Shown here piece by piece: positions 45,350 through 57,525 of a stretch of DNA of 64,000 bases. Under the pieces are notes generated by a model, which was given only the letters and a program-made list of their open reading frames with translations, was not told the origin of the DNA and ran no database searches. The position numbers were made by a program, and so were the translations under genes. Where the stretch lies: contig OZ316898.1 of assembly GCA_973895155.1 (NCBI GenBank), positions 9,796,001 to 9,860,000 of the forward strand, written 5' to 3'. The DNA comes from Marsupella aquatica (lineage: Eukaryota > Marchantiophyta). The number at the start of each line of letters is the position of its first letter. Position 1 is the first letter of the stretch.

Positions 45350-48287
45350 GAGTCCATGTAATCCTGCCTGAGCGAAGCATTCAATCAAAGCTTCAGGGAA
45401 TAAATTAAGCTCGGAATCGAAAGCCCTAAACCTTAAACACTATATATACTCCATCCGCGGTGTCAAATGGTACTTATTCAAAGCGAAGTACTTCGGAACT
45501 GAAGTCATGATCGGTTCAAGCAAGAATACCAGAAGCCAGCAACCTTAGATAATCACATTCTAGCGCTATATACTCGTGAACAGTTATATCAGTAATCTCC
45601 TTAAACGAAAAATATGATTCCTAGAATCACGCTCGGGCTCCAAATTCCGTTCAACCCGGCCGGACGAAGTACTATCCACCCCTTCGGCGTAGATCAAGGT
45701 ATGACATATCCCCCAATAAAGAGATGGGGCTATTTGCAGATTTACAAAAAGAAGGACGTCTAGCTAGAACTGGAGCCCTGATAATGATGGGAAAGCCTCC
45801 GTCCTGGGAATCCCTCCGTCCTCGGAGGACTCCCAGGGATGACAGAATCACGGAGAATGTTGCCGACTGAGGGCGTCGAGGCCTCCGACAGAGCACCTGG
45901 TTTCCTTACATTTTTTGGCGAAGAAAGCCATAGTACTCGTTGATCAGCTCAATTGGAACTGCTCCAGCACAACTCCACTGGCCAAGCCCAACTCCACTGG
46001 CCAAGCCCAACCTCCCAGTTCCAAGCCCAATTCTCAACCTGGGAGAATGTTGTGAAATAATCTAGGAGGCACTAGTTTACCCCCATCAGCACAACTCTAG
46101 TAGTAATGTAGGTTGGAGTCGGTCTCCAAGCGCGAAACTGAACTTCAGTTTTCCACTAACCACCGTTGTCGATGAGATCCGATCGCAAACAAAAGCCAGG
46201 CCTGCGTTAATCACCACTCTTGGGGAAATCCTACGGTACTTAAGTAGCTCAGGTGAGGACATCTACAAAACAGTACGGGTAGTGCATAGGAAACTTGCAA
46301 TATTCGTTCATGCCCTCTTGCTGTGAAGCCTTCCGCGTAATGGACTGCTCTGACGCAAACGCGACATGTCAATGGCACTGTGAAGTGTCTGAACGTGTGT
46401 GCACTCGGTAACTTGGCTTCCAAGCAAGTGAAGCTCGCGGTTGCCTTGAAAGCCGCAAGTAGATCAGCATCACTAAGAAATGCCCACGGTTGCAACAAGT
46501 AGATCATGCGTTGTTCTGGTTTATCCGAAATTCCAGACTCTTTTCAGTGTATTTCAAGTCAAGGGTGTGTGAACTGTGGGGAGAACGCCATGTTGAGCAC
46601 AGTCATCCCACGGTAAGAAAAAAATGTCACCCTAGTCCAGCCTTCGGCGAGGCTTCCTGCTAGCTGACATTGGGGGATTGCATGCTATAGTGTTTCGATG
46701 GTCAGACTCATTTTATCAAAGGCACCTTCAAAAGTTCCTGTCCTGGACCTACGGTAGTGCGCTTGTTTGCACCCTCGTCCCCTAGGCTCTGAGCTACAAT
46801 ACCAAGGCACCAGAGATTCAGAGAAACGTTTGACGAGAGGGCTAGAGGAGTCATTAATGACCACCACTGACCGCCTTGAAGTTTGATCAAAGTTTGCAGA
46901 AGTTTGCAGTCAGAACTCGGAGAATTACCTGGCTCCTTCACCTGGTTCCCACCTTCATGGAAGCCACGTTCACCAAGGAATGACGTTCACTACTGTATAA
47001 TTATAACTAAAAAGTCAAAGAACACAGTTTTAGGGTCAGAATTTGGTCATCTCCCCGACCAGGAAACGAGTCGATAGCGGGGACAGAGACGAGCACAGTA
47101 GGACGGGATAGGACTCATGTCGGAGGACCCACACGCTTTCCAGCAGCCTAAGGAATCTTGTGGACCTAGTGATACACTTTTCTCAGTAGCTAGCTATGAT
47201 CTAGCTTTCACCTCGAAAGCTATTTTTTATTCCAACAATAAATAACACACACGGTTTCTGGATGGCTGTGATCTCTAACTCGAACAATGGTCCTCACCAG
47301 CAGTTTTGCCTTTCGGAAAAGGAAGCAAGGACCAATTTACCCAACAGGGCCAAACACAGTACGGTGTTGTATCCTGTCACATTATTTGAATGAAAAAGAT
47401 ACAGTCGCGGAGGACAAAACCAAAACCCAGGGGCCAACGAGGTCGTCAACATGGAGTTTTGCTACAGTAGTTCCGCACCTGCTGGGAAGCCACGCGCGTT
47501 TACTAAAAGGGAACCTGTTCACTACAGCTAGGCAAAGCTGCTTTATGTCCCGCGTTTGGTGATCTGAACAAGGGAACAATTCAACGAGACATAGGACTCA
47601 TGTTCGAGGATCCACACGCTTTTCGCATTGCCGGATGAATCCGGTACATTACAAATACGTCGATCAGACACGATGCTCTCTCACTCTAACAGCATTAAGA
47701 GCACTGATCGATTGATACAACCTTGCAACAGCATCGAGCTCCAACAAGTAGCACGATATCGTCTTGCTAGAGCGGAAACAGACATTACTTCGCGCTACGA
47801 ACTGAGGTCCTGAGTGGATCGCTTGACAATATACACGAACTTCACTGAGTAGTCAGGGTGTGCGCGCAGACCGAGATAGCGAAGGCGGACATAGAAACTC
47901 GGAGATTCGCCTTGCCCAGTTGATCCGTGCAGGAGCAGTCACGGGTGTGCTTGCGACTACAATCATGCATTTGTTTGGAAAACAAGGTTACTAATACAGT
48001 GCTTTGTAATGACGCCTTCTTTGATTGCAGTTCTGAACTGTATCTCGTTTCAAATTAGTGATATCGTTTGTCTTCGAATAGTACTAGGGGTTTCTAGTTC
48101 ACCGATTATCTGGCTGCTTCTAGCTTCTCTTTCCATAATACACAGAGTGAACACTGAAGAGCTTCTCTTTTGATATATGCCACTGTCTATTATACCACGG
48201 AGTAAAGTGGGCTCCAGCATTATATTTGGACTATCAGTTCCAATACTGACGCATATTTTGCCATTACTTACTTGTGTACAGCTGCAG
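45350..48287. other. intergenic region between the two divergent hydrolases
   Basis: No gene is recognised in about 2.9 kb. CCACTGGCCAAGCCCAAC is tandemly repeated near 45976-46010. A segment containing ATAGGACTCATGT and GAGGA.CCACACGCTTT occurs near 47107 and again near 47592. Both hydrolase promoters should be here. Confidence 0.5.
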
Positions 48288-49703
48288 CTAGCACCGATCC
48301 GATCCCACCTCCGGGCTTAACGGTAAGTGCGTGATCGTTGATACGAGCGTCCTTTTGTAGTAGTGCATATTTACTTCTGAAATACTTGAAATTTAGCCGG
48401 GCATCTTGGAAATGTACGTTATCCTACCCTTTAGGTGTGCAAATTTAAAAATTAAAATGGGCTCTTGTATTTCGCGTTAGAACAAATTTCTTTACACTGT
48501 CTGTCTAATCAATCAAAACTGAGCAAATGTTATAAACTCTATCACATGCAGGTGGACGCAAAGCTTAACGGTTCCGTTTGGGAACTTTACTGTCCTGACG
48601 AAGAGCCTGATGCGGACATAATCCTCTTTCACGGTCTTCAGATGGGTGAGAGGTACGAGGAGGCATTTTGGAAGACCTGGCTGGCCAAGAACCAGGAGCA
48701 GCTTGTCTGGCCTAAGGATTGGCTGAGCAAGAGACTTCTTAATGCAAGGATACTGTCAGTGTCATACAATTCTAGTGCAAGCAAAGTGAAAGGCGAAACT
48801 ACTCAAGGTGACATGGTAATACTAGGGGGAGATTTGGTCCAGGATATCGTTCTGGATACAGAGCACGATATCGGTCAGAAGTGCCCGGTATTTCTAGTAG
48901 GTCACTGCCTGGGCGGAATTGTCATTAAGCAATTTATTTCATCGGTCATTAGCGAGCAACAGTTCTATGAGCGGAGGGACGATCAGAGAGCGAACGAGCA
49001 GTGGAAACTCGATAGAACCGCTACATTCCTTGAAAACTTTAAAGGAGCATTCTTCTATGGTACCCCCAATGGAGGTATTCCTGATAATGTAACACCGTTT
49101 GCAAATCGATCGAATAACGCGAGTCCTATTTTGAAACTTCTGAGAACACTTGACACTGAGAGAGGAAGAATCAACGAAGAGTTTAGACAACTGCGCTCCA
49201 ATATGCATGTATCAACTTTCGGGATTGCGGAGGGCCGTGAGACTAACTGTGCGGTAAGTCGCGCCCACATGATTTCAAGAAAGTTTCTTTCTCAATTTTC
49301 CAACTCAGCTGTCATTAATTTGAAGCGATTTTCACTTCAAATTAATAAAGCTTCTATGTACGCGTTTTTTCCACCAATGAAGAAATTTTGGATAATTTGG
49401 AGGTTTCAATCTAATTTCAATTTCTATGATGTAGCTGTCTTGAACTACCTAATTGACCTTTGATTTTGTAATTGTTCATTGCAGGGTTTTCGTGGCGTAG
49501 TTGTTCCAGAGGGATCGGCTCGATACGATGTTGACGACTACTACACTCATCGCACAGCAGATCATTTCGAGGTCTGTCAAGCAACAACCATGGCGGATGC
49601 TACAGTCATTGGAAAGCTTATTAACTTCATATCTAATGCCGTGCCAACAATCAAGTCGCGTAGTGCACAAGAGGCCAAACGAGAAGCTAAACTTTTACTG
49701 TAA
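48288..49703 (+). CDS. SERAC1-like alpha/beta hydrolase paralogue with Cys in the nucleophile elbow, 5' end uncertain
   Basis: Likely exons are 48288-48322 (phase-matched to the first exon of the paralogue), 48552-49253 (donor GTAAGT) and 49485-49703. An ATG at 48546, reading MQVDAKLNG, would allow a shorter product without the small exon, of about 308 residues. Landmarks are DIILFHGLQ, WPKDWL, ARILSVSYNSS and RTADHFEVC. The elbow reads GHCLGG, with the nucleophile codon TGC at 48906-48908 where the paralogue has Ser. No frameshift or stop is present, so the change is not simple decay. A Cys nucleophile is known in related fold members such as dienelactone hydrolase, so the protein may have changed activity or lost catalysis. 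Confidence 0.78.
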
Positions 49704-50070
49704 ATCCAAATAGCCTCCCACTGAGGGTATGCAATCAAACCATGCTACTTAATTCAAGTGATCAGAATCGATTCACAAACATTGAAGAGGGAGAGAAAAC
49801 CTATGTGTAACTTATCGGTCCGCTCAACAAGCTGCCATATAGCGCGCAGTTCAGATCAAGGCTAGGATGTAGGTAGTCTCTTGACTTGGCTGCCCCTCAG
49901 TCCTGTGGTTTGTGATCTTGATGGTAAATATTCCGTCATTGTATAGACTTGTAGTTCGATGGCCCAAGTTGGACCCGGTGGACTTGTAAATCCATTCATT
50001 CTCGTTGTTTATATTCCTAATCCTGACACTAACTTTATTTGCACATTCCACAGACTCGAAATCCTTTCGG
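49704..50070 (-). CDS. possible terminal exon of an unidentified minus-strand gene
   Basis: On the minus strand an AG at about 50072 is followed by a frame running to TGA near 49849. It encodes a polar stretch containing ECANKVSVRIRNINNENEWI and ending TTYILALI. The composition is protein-like. Upstream on the same strand an ATG-led segment MSSKLYVIRKS (about 50242) ends in a GTAAGT donor, but no join in a consistent phase was found. The family is not recognised. Confidence 0.3.
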
Positions 50071-50939
50071 AGTCACCGCTTCTGTTCAAGATTTCTAGGC
50101 CTGACCTTTATATTCTGTCTGATTGTGGCCTGTAATTAGTGTACTTCAGTTTCAGTGAGATGCTCATGTGCGAGTCTTGTGAAACCTATAGTAAGTCTTT
50201 GACCAACTTACAGCTCTTCCGAATGACGTAGAGCTTGGACGACATGTTACGAATGGGAAGTTCGTCTCTGTCAAACAACAACAAAAGTAGAGCAACTATG
50301 TCCCAACAATTTGTCCTCCCAGGTGGGTATTATGAAAAGCTGTTGGACGGGAGAGGGCTGGATCACAAAATATATACGCCGCGTTCAACCAACAGTCTGG
50401 CCCAAAGTTCGTCATACTCGCTCAGATTGGGAATAGGAGGCATGAAGGTTGTGGATAACACTGTCAACAACCGCAAACATCCTTGCTGTTCCGTAAACAA
50501 ACTCAAAACCTTTCACAGATTTCTGACGTAGTTTTCGCCCAGTTCTCACATACTCCCTTGGGATGACCATCAGCCTAATTAATCCAGTCTATGGTGCAGC
50601 ATATGAATTTTGAACCTCCAAGTCTCCAATGAACTCCTGAATAGTCAACCTCAACATCCCAACCGATGGATTCCCATTGAACCGAGCTTGTCAGCTGTAG
50701 ATTTGAATTGACCCATCATGACCGTCGCCCTTACTCCACATCTGATGACAAATGACAAACCCTCAACCTCTCCAAGTTTGCTGAATCCGACTTATGTGAG
50801 TCAGAGATTTACAGTGTCCTTTCAAGGGAAAATATATATGGCTTCTATCTCCCCTGCCCGGGCCCCTGTCCCTGCTTCTAGGTGTGGTCTGTTGGCTCTG
50901 GTTTTCTGACTACTGTAGCTCTTGGGAGTTCACTATCCC
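50071..50939. other. gene-free sequence apart from the possible minus-strand start near 50242
   Basis: Frames here are short and unrecognised. Confidence 0.4.
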
Positions 50940-51330
50940 CGGTCCCTTGCTTCTATGCTTACCCTTTTGATATTCAGAATCAGTTGCCTCATGGGTTTTC
51001 TGAATGGTGAGTATTAGATGGTCATAGCACCAGTTGATTGATAGCTGGATCTAATGGCCTAATGACATTATAAGCACTGGCAATAAAATCACAACTGCAC
51101 CTATATATAAAGACCTACAGGTTGCACCTCCATGACATCCATATCATTTCTTTGCATACATCTCATTTGCTTGTTTTCTTGTACCAGACAATGTATTTTT
51201 ATTTCCATTTCGATGTTGATTTTCAGTGATTAGTGTTTCCTTGGCAACTGCTGGTTCACTTACATATTTCAATACACTATGGCACAACACCATATGTGAC
51301 GACAAATAACACATGTCACAACAAATTCAT
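50940..51330 (+). mobile_element. retrotransposon relic (LTR/3' end fragment)
   Basis: A TATA-like CCTATATATAAAG lies near 51100 and the stretch 51258-51310 resembles 10186-10235 at the 3' end of the large element (ATACACTATGGC, then ACACCATATGT and ACGACAAAT). No coding sequence of this relic remains nearby. Confidence 0.4.
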
Positions 51331-52271
51331 AAGCATAACCTGCAACAAAAATACAAAGCAAATCTAGACAGTGGTTTAAGACACCCAAAATCCCCATTGA
51401 ACGTGAGTAACTTCTGTTCTTTCTAGTTACCTCTTTTCATATGTACTGTGGATATTGTAGGTATGGCACACAATCTGACACTTAGCCTAAGATAACTCTT
51501 ATGGGAATGGTGCCAAGGACTAATAAACATTCTCTTGCCTAGCTGCCAAAACCCTTCACTAAATATCATTTATGGGACAGACTATATATACTTAACCTGG
51601 CTAGACATGATCACTGGATCAGCTAAAATGGCTGCCCTGATAGGACTCCAGGCAGCCAGTTTGGTGACCCCCCCCACAAGATAAAATGGAGATAGATTCC
51701 CTGGGCAAGTGTGATCAAGTTTTGACAAGCAAACTTGAGAAAAAAAATGAAGTCCGACATAGCCCGGGACATAGGCAACCCAAACAAAGAAGCAGGGGAA
51801 CAGGAAAAACAGAAACAAGCAGAACTGGTGACCTAATATCCCAAGCCAAAGGTACTGGCCATCTGGGTCCAACTACAATAGGTACTGGCAAGTTATCTTA
51901 CCAGCCACTCTGGGATTCCCTAAAGGACGACCAGAGCTACCACTGGGATCCCATGAACAAGGAAATTTTGGCAATTTGATTCCTCCAGAAAACAAAAATA
52001 AAACCTTTGTTATAATCCATCTATTTAACTAATAAAGCGCAATCAAAAGCTACTCCCTAGCCCTAATGTTTATTTAGAGTGAAACCTCTAGACAATGACT
52101 CTAACTGAGGAAGGCATACCTGAAAGTGAGAGTGCAGGCAAAACCAGGGATAGCCGTAAAAAAGATGAGCAAGAAGAGCATGGAGTTTTTTTCTGCAAGT
52201 TTTTTTCCCCCCTCCTAATCTATATAACATTCAAGGAATAGGTAACAAGCTACCCCTTAGGGCCCATAGAG
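51331..52271. other. gene-free sequence
   Basis: No gene is seen. The sequence is A-rich with repeated GGTACTGGC words near 51853-51890. Confidence 0.45.
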
Positions 52272-52401
52272 GCATGGCTGTGTGGTAGCTCACTTGAGTA
52301 GTGATTTATTAGGCTCAAATGTTATGACCAAATTTTCCTTTTCTGTGAGATTTCACAGACTTCCCCTTTAAAAGAGTTTATTGAAAAAAAACTAAAAAAA
52401 C
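52272..52401 (+). mobile_element. probable tRNA-derived SINE, copy B
   Basis: GTGTGGTAGCTCACTTGAGTAG (box A-like, given here in part), a TTAGGCTCAAATGTTATGACC-type box B and GTGAGATTTCACAGACTTCC followed by A-rich sequence match copy A at 15936-16083 in order and orientation. Confidence 0.6.
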
Positions 52402-53947
52402 AAATCCTTAGGCCTGTAGAGAGTGAAGCCTAGCCTTTAGACTGTGACTCTAATCAGGGCATAACTGACAGTGAAGGTGCAGACAGAAACATGAATGGGA
52501 GCAAAACATGAATGGGAAATAGTAAGGAATCATTTTTTTGCAAGTTCTTTTTTTTGCCTTCACCTTGATCTACTTTCAAAGAACCAGTAATCAGGATAGT
52601 GATCGATCCTAACAAAACAGAGGGCATGGATTGGACTATTACAACCACTCAAAGTACTACCATAGCTCTTGCACATTCACGTTTGGGCATGGTTCAGTCC
52701 ACATCAGACTAGAGGCACTCCAGCCCAAAATTATTTATGTCTTATTGTATTATTGACAAACGTCACAGGCAGCAGGAAAAGACAACCTTGAGGGCCAGAA
52801 CAAAGACCAGCAAGCAATGCAGAACGGCCAACCAATATCTAGAACCAAAATTGTTTTGAGATGAGGTTCAAAAAATGCAGATTTTATAATTCAGGAGGTC
52901 AGACTTTAAATTAATTCAGAGAACCTGACCAATCCACATCAGCATATTATTGGGTCCTATGCTTGGCCTATAAGATTGGTTGATACCATACTTGAATGGT
53001 CCCCCCTGTCTTTTAGTGTACAGCTAGTTACAAACATTTCCTTTCAATCCAAGAGCCCCTGAGTAGATTGATCATTCCAGCTCATTAGCTTTTCTACTCA
53101 AGTAATGCCCTAGTGTTCAGTTCTCAAATTAAAATGGTCAGTTCTCAACTGTCTCATCAATTGTCTTGGAAGGCAACTTCAAGAGTTAGGACCACCTTCT
53201 AATGAGAGTGTGCAACAAAAGGAAACTCTCAAAGCTAGACATGTTCCTCAATATTTGGCTACTCCTGCTAATCAATGCAAGTTGAAAGTATGAGGACGGT
53301 ACCGCTCCCTTACTTGGCCCCTCGTTAGATCTTGATCCAAAATCTAATTTGAGAGTTTTAGTCACTTCACCAGCTAGGATGGCATTTATAGTGAAAAGTT
53401 AATTGGTGAATATTTTCCAATTTGGCAGTCCTAGGAGGGTTGCTGCAAACTCTACAAAGTGATCAGTATGGACAAGATCTAACAGTTCACATGTGGCAGT
53501 ACAATACACAGGAACCAGTTCTTGTGAAACAAATCATATTTTGATTAACCCAGATTGAGTTCCACAAGGCAGGAGTGAATTCCCTTGGGGATATGGTTTT
53601 TGCAGATCCTATTGGCGCCGGCCATGTTGCAATTGTTCCCCATGTACCAGGCTCAAGGAGGAGGCCTATGCAGGTCACTCACTACCCGGGGGATATGTTT
53701 TATTGTTTACTCTGGAGGGGCTCTACACCCTATCTTCAGCTGTTTTTTCTTGTCATGTGCAGTCTACTCTGTTGAGTGATGGTCTCATGCTCCGATTTCT
53801 GTCCTCATTGCCTTCTTTAGACAATGAGTGTCACTTTGTACTACACAGGGATCAGACATTCACTATTTTGCAGACTGGGATTTTTGTAATTACTCTTCCT
53901 GACCCCCTCATGCAGTTTACTCCTGGGCTGGATCTTTAGTTCCTTGA
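52402..53947. other. gene-free sequence
   Basis: Short plus-strand frames at 53575-53940 overlap one another and are not recognised. This is probably old transposon sequence. Confidence 0.45.
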
Positions 53948-54183
53948 GAGCATCAAGATGCAAGTCCCAGATGATTAGCTAAGCCAGCTCTACCTCCCAC
54001 TCCTTCCACACAGAAAGAGCACCCATAAGTAGGATGTTTAATGCAATAAGACAGGTATCAAATTCCCAACCATACATACGCCTGGAAACAAATTGGTCGG
54101 ACAAATTTCACCATAGTACTTTCGAAATTGATGTTAAGACGGCAGAGTTATACTTTCAAACTCAAAAACTTTGATGTACAGAG

Positions 54184-56034
54184 TTAATTTTTAAGTAAGG
54201 TTTTAATCTCTCCACTTTCTGCAATTTCACTTATAATGTCTGCTCCCCAAACTCTCCCTTTACATACAGTTGTGGAATAGTTGGCCAATTGCTGTACACC
54301 TTGATAGCTTCTCTCAGACCTGGGTTGTAGTGCTCATCTAAAACGTTCACAACCTCATAATCGGCACCGTGCTCATTCAAGATAGTCAGAACACGAGGAG
54401 AGAACCCACAATGAGGAGCAGTTCTGGTTCCTTTTATGAAAGCCACTATACGAATTTCCTTCACAATCTTGTCAAGGAGCTCCGTAAGAGGAATGTTCAG
54501 CTCTTTGTGTGGACCTAGAGTCAACTTGAGCTCCGGCTTTGCTGCCAAATTCTTCCTCGATATCCAAGTTGTCACTCTAGTGACACTCCCTGGGGGGGCT
54601 TCTCCAGTGGCTTCCACATGCCCTTGTACCCACTCTCGCCTGGCCTCTGTCAAAGCAGCTTTGTCTGGAGCATCCAACACAGCTACCTGGAGAAGATCAT
54701 TAAGTCTCCAGTACGTCAGAAATCAGTGTATGCAAAGAGACTCATAAGTCGATGGACACTATGGTAGGACTAAGAATGTTATCGAAGGAAGCCTCGCACA
54801 AGAAAACCTACAGTTTCCCAAGACTGCTTTGAACAGTGAATGGTACAAGTCTTCCACATAATCTTTGCTGACTTTTAACTTCATTGGGCCTCACTAAAAA
54901 AGCAGGAAAAAGCCTCTCAAGAAAACTCACAGTTTCCCAACAGAGCTCTCAATTGTGAATGCTACAAATTTTCAACACAATTTTTGCCGATTTTTACTTT
55001 CAGTGGCCTCACTAAACAACAGGACAGCGTCTATGGTCGTGGATTTTAATTCATCGAAAAGGTTTCTATTGAGTTTAAGCCAAACGCGTGGGGCTGGCTA
55101 AGAGAAGAGGCGAATTGACCTGGGACGTTCAACCGTTTGCCTCGAGTGGGATAACGAAAGGAGAGGGAGCCTCTGAGTCTAGACCTATGTAGCCTAAAAA
55201 GATAGATGTCTGGAAGAGTGGATGCTCCGGAGTCCAGGCTTGTAGAGAGTCTCGGGTTGTTGCCCACTCTGACCGGGCATTTGACGTCATTCTAATGACC
55301 GAAAACTTAGGAGATTCAAATCATCAGTTCGGGCAAGTTTCCTCTGAAGGGAAAAAAAAAACGAAAAGGACGGAACCTTGGAGACCCTAAATTTCTCTCG
55401 GAAGCTGAGGGCAGCTTGGAATTCTAATTGAGCCCCAGCCTAGGAGAATGGACAGTACTTGTTTTAGAATTAGCAATCGTCCAATTTCTATTATGCGAAT
55501 TTTTGACGTGATTACCCTCAGTGTACATCTAACAAACACCATTCATCCATCCAAGTTATCGTGAGCAGCACTCTCTACCAAGGGAGGGACGCACCTTAAC
55601 AGAGCCGCACAGATCGGGCAAGTCCTGCAGATGGGTCTGGACGCATGCCGAAATTCGTCGAGAGATGCCCACATACTGCAGCTTGCCTGCCTTATCATAA
55701 AAAGCATAGACGCCCGCTGCTACTGGGATGTCCTTGCCGGGATCTTCGCCTGATGTGAGATCCACAGCTTCCACTTCGTCGAGCTGCTTCAATGCTGCCA
55801 AGCACACGCCCGAACCGATACATTTGTGCTCCTAAACCTAAGAACTGCATCGGAATTTTTCCTCAAATTGACCTTCTGGCTGATGCCTGTCAGCGTGTTG
55901 CTGCTCCTGAGACAACCAAGCTTGAAGCACAAACTAGACAGACCAGCCTGCTGCGAATCAGAGCAGGAAGTGGTGGTGATGGCGGTGGACATGCATGTGG
56001 CAGTTGGCACGGATATAGCCATTACCATCGCCAT
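54184..56034 (-). pseudogene. GRXS16-type glutaredoxin, frameshifted copy
   Basis: Exon 1 spans 56034-55595 and exon 2 begins at 54686, as in the intact copy. In exon 1 a one-base deletion near 55825 (CGATACATTTG against CTACGATTTG) shifts the frame between the transit peptide and the GIY-YIG-like part, which is otherwise preserved. In exon 2 the CGFS motif survives (APHCGFSPR), but a four-base deletion near 54245 removes the frame of VGGADIISELAESGE, ending the protein early after KGEFGEQTL. No in-frame ATG follows the first lesion before the GIY-YIG-like part. Function is unlikely, though a truncated product cannot be ruled out. Confidence 0.87.
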
Positions 56035-56200
56035 GACTGGCTAATCAGCACCTAACTGCTCTACTGGCTGTCCTACGGTCAATTCTCTGGTTTCAACCGA
56101 AACCTACCACACATAGATAAAGAATGCCCAAGTCCTGGACCTTGGTTATGAAATCAGGGCATGGACTCCCAGCCACGCAGAAGCGCAGAACATTCGTTAC

Positions 56201-56348
56201 GAATCCAGAATATGGGTATTTACTTAGTTTAATTAATTAAACTGGTGGAATCGGTTTCAGCTGTTTTCTCTCATGAATCCAGAATATGGGTATTTACTTA
56301 GTTTAATTAATTAAACTGGTGGAATCGGTGTCAGCTGTTTTCTCTCAT
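56201..56348 (+). repeat. 74-base tandem duplication specific to block 2
   Basis: Two units start GAATCCAGAATATGGGTATT at 56201 and 56275 and differ at one base (GGTTTCAG against GGTGTCAG). Block 1 has a single diverged copy near 39340. Confidence 0.93.
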
Positions 56349-57525
56349 GAAGGTGCCATCCACGATCTATGGCCATTGCAGATGACCTGCCAGAAGCATT
56401 CTTCCTTAGGAATCAACTAGTGTTACAACACACCGCATTCATGTTTCGCATTTCTATATCTAAACGCTTGCCCTTATTGGATGAGCTTAATCTCCGCTGG
56501 CCCAAGATCGTTTTGCTGCACGAGAGCAACAGTTCAGCCCAGACGCATTCCGCTACTGGAAAGAAGACAGAGAACATTAGAACAACTTAATTCTACTAAA
56601 ATACTGGATCGAACTTGTTGGACTTCAAAGATTGGTGCGCCAACCAGGATTCTCGGGTCATGTCGGATTCTTGGGCATCACTGATTTGTGGGCACTCGCG
56701 ATCCGACCTGTCCCCAAGTGGGAAGGCCTCATCGACGGCAACGTAAGTTCACTTTCGCAAGGGAGCACTTTGACCGTCCATTTGCCCAGCCAATGAGCCA
56801 ATCTTCCAAAGAATTTCGGTACAGGGAAGAAAGAAAGGAACAATTTAATAAAAAACAAATGGAGATATTTATTCTACACGGGTTGCTTCAACGATACACT
56901 TCTCATTTACGGTAGGGTTTTACAGTAGAAGCCTAGAAGGGTTAGAGAGAATGACTCTGCATCTTCCTCATGTGCTTCCTTCGCGCTCATTGCATCCACG
57001 GAACGCTCGTCGAGACTGAGAGCTCAACCTCTGCAGATCTCCCGTCTCCGTGTAGATTCGACAGAGGAGGCCGGCTCTACTATTTAGCAGTGAAGATCGG
57101 CTGCATAGGTTGGGGCTGATCAGCTGGATTTTGCAATCATTGGCTCCGGCCAACGTTTGCAAAAGGAGTCGTCTTCCTAGTCAGTTGGCCTGTTCGCCTG
57201 ATTGTTAATTTCAAGTCCGACCACTGGCCACTTTTGGATCGAAGGTTTTTCTTCCTCTGTCACCCAAATCCACTTCTTGTGGTCTCCATTCATTCCCGTG
57301 CATTGCACGCCAACCCTCAGGACATTCAAAACCTTGAAGACAACTTCCCCTAGTAACAATTCAGAGTATTTAGTTCCTCCTTCAATCCCGGATTCTTATC
57401 CAGCAGGACATTCAGCAAGGTGGGCTCGGTTGCCGCCAATCTTATTCAGCAATCGTGATAAGTAGTAGCAATTGTAGTCGGACAATACTCCGAAAAACTT
57501 TGGTGGGGAGACTGAGAAACCATCA
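56349..57525. promoter_or_regulatory. divergent intergenic region upstream of the intact IPMI gene
   Basis: With 56035-56348 this is the counterpart of 39168-40595. It should contain the active IPMI promoter. The stretch TTTGCCCAGCCAATGAGCCA near 56780 is conserved in both blocks and contains a CCAAT word. Confidence 0.45.

Noticed and set aside
55556-55807. Functional short glutaredoxin starting after the exon 1 frameshift in block 2
   Set aside because: The apparent start codon is GTG, not ATG, and the C-terminal frameshift remains.
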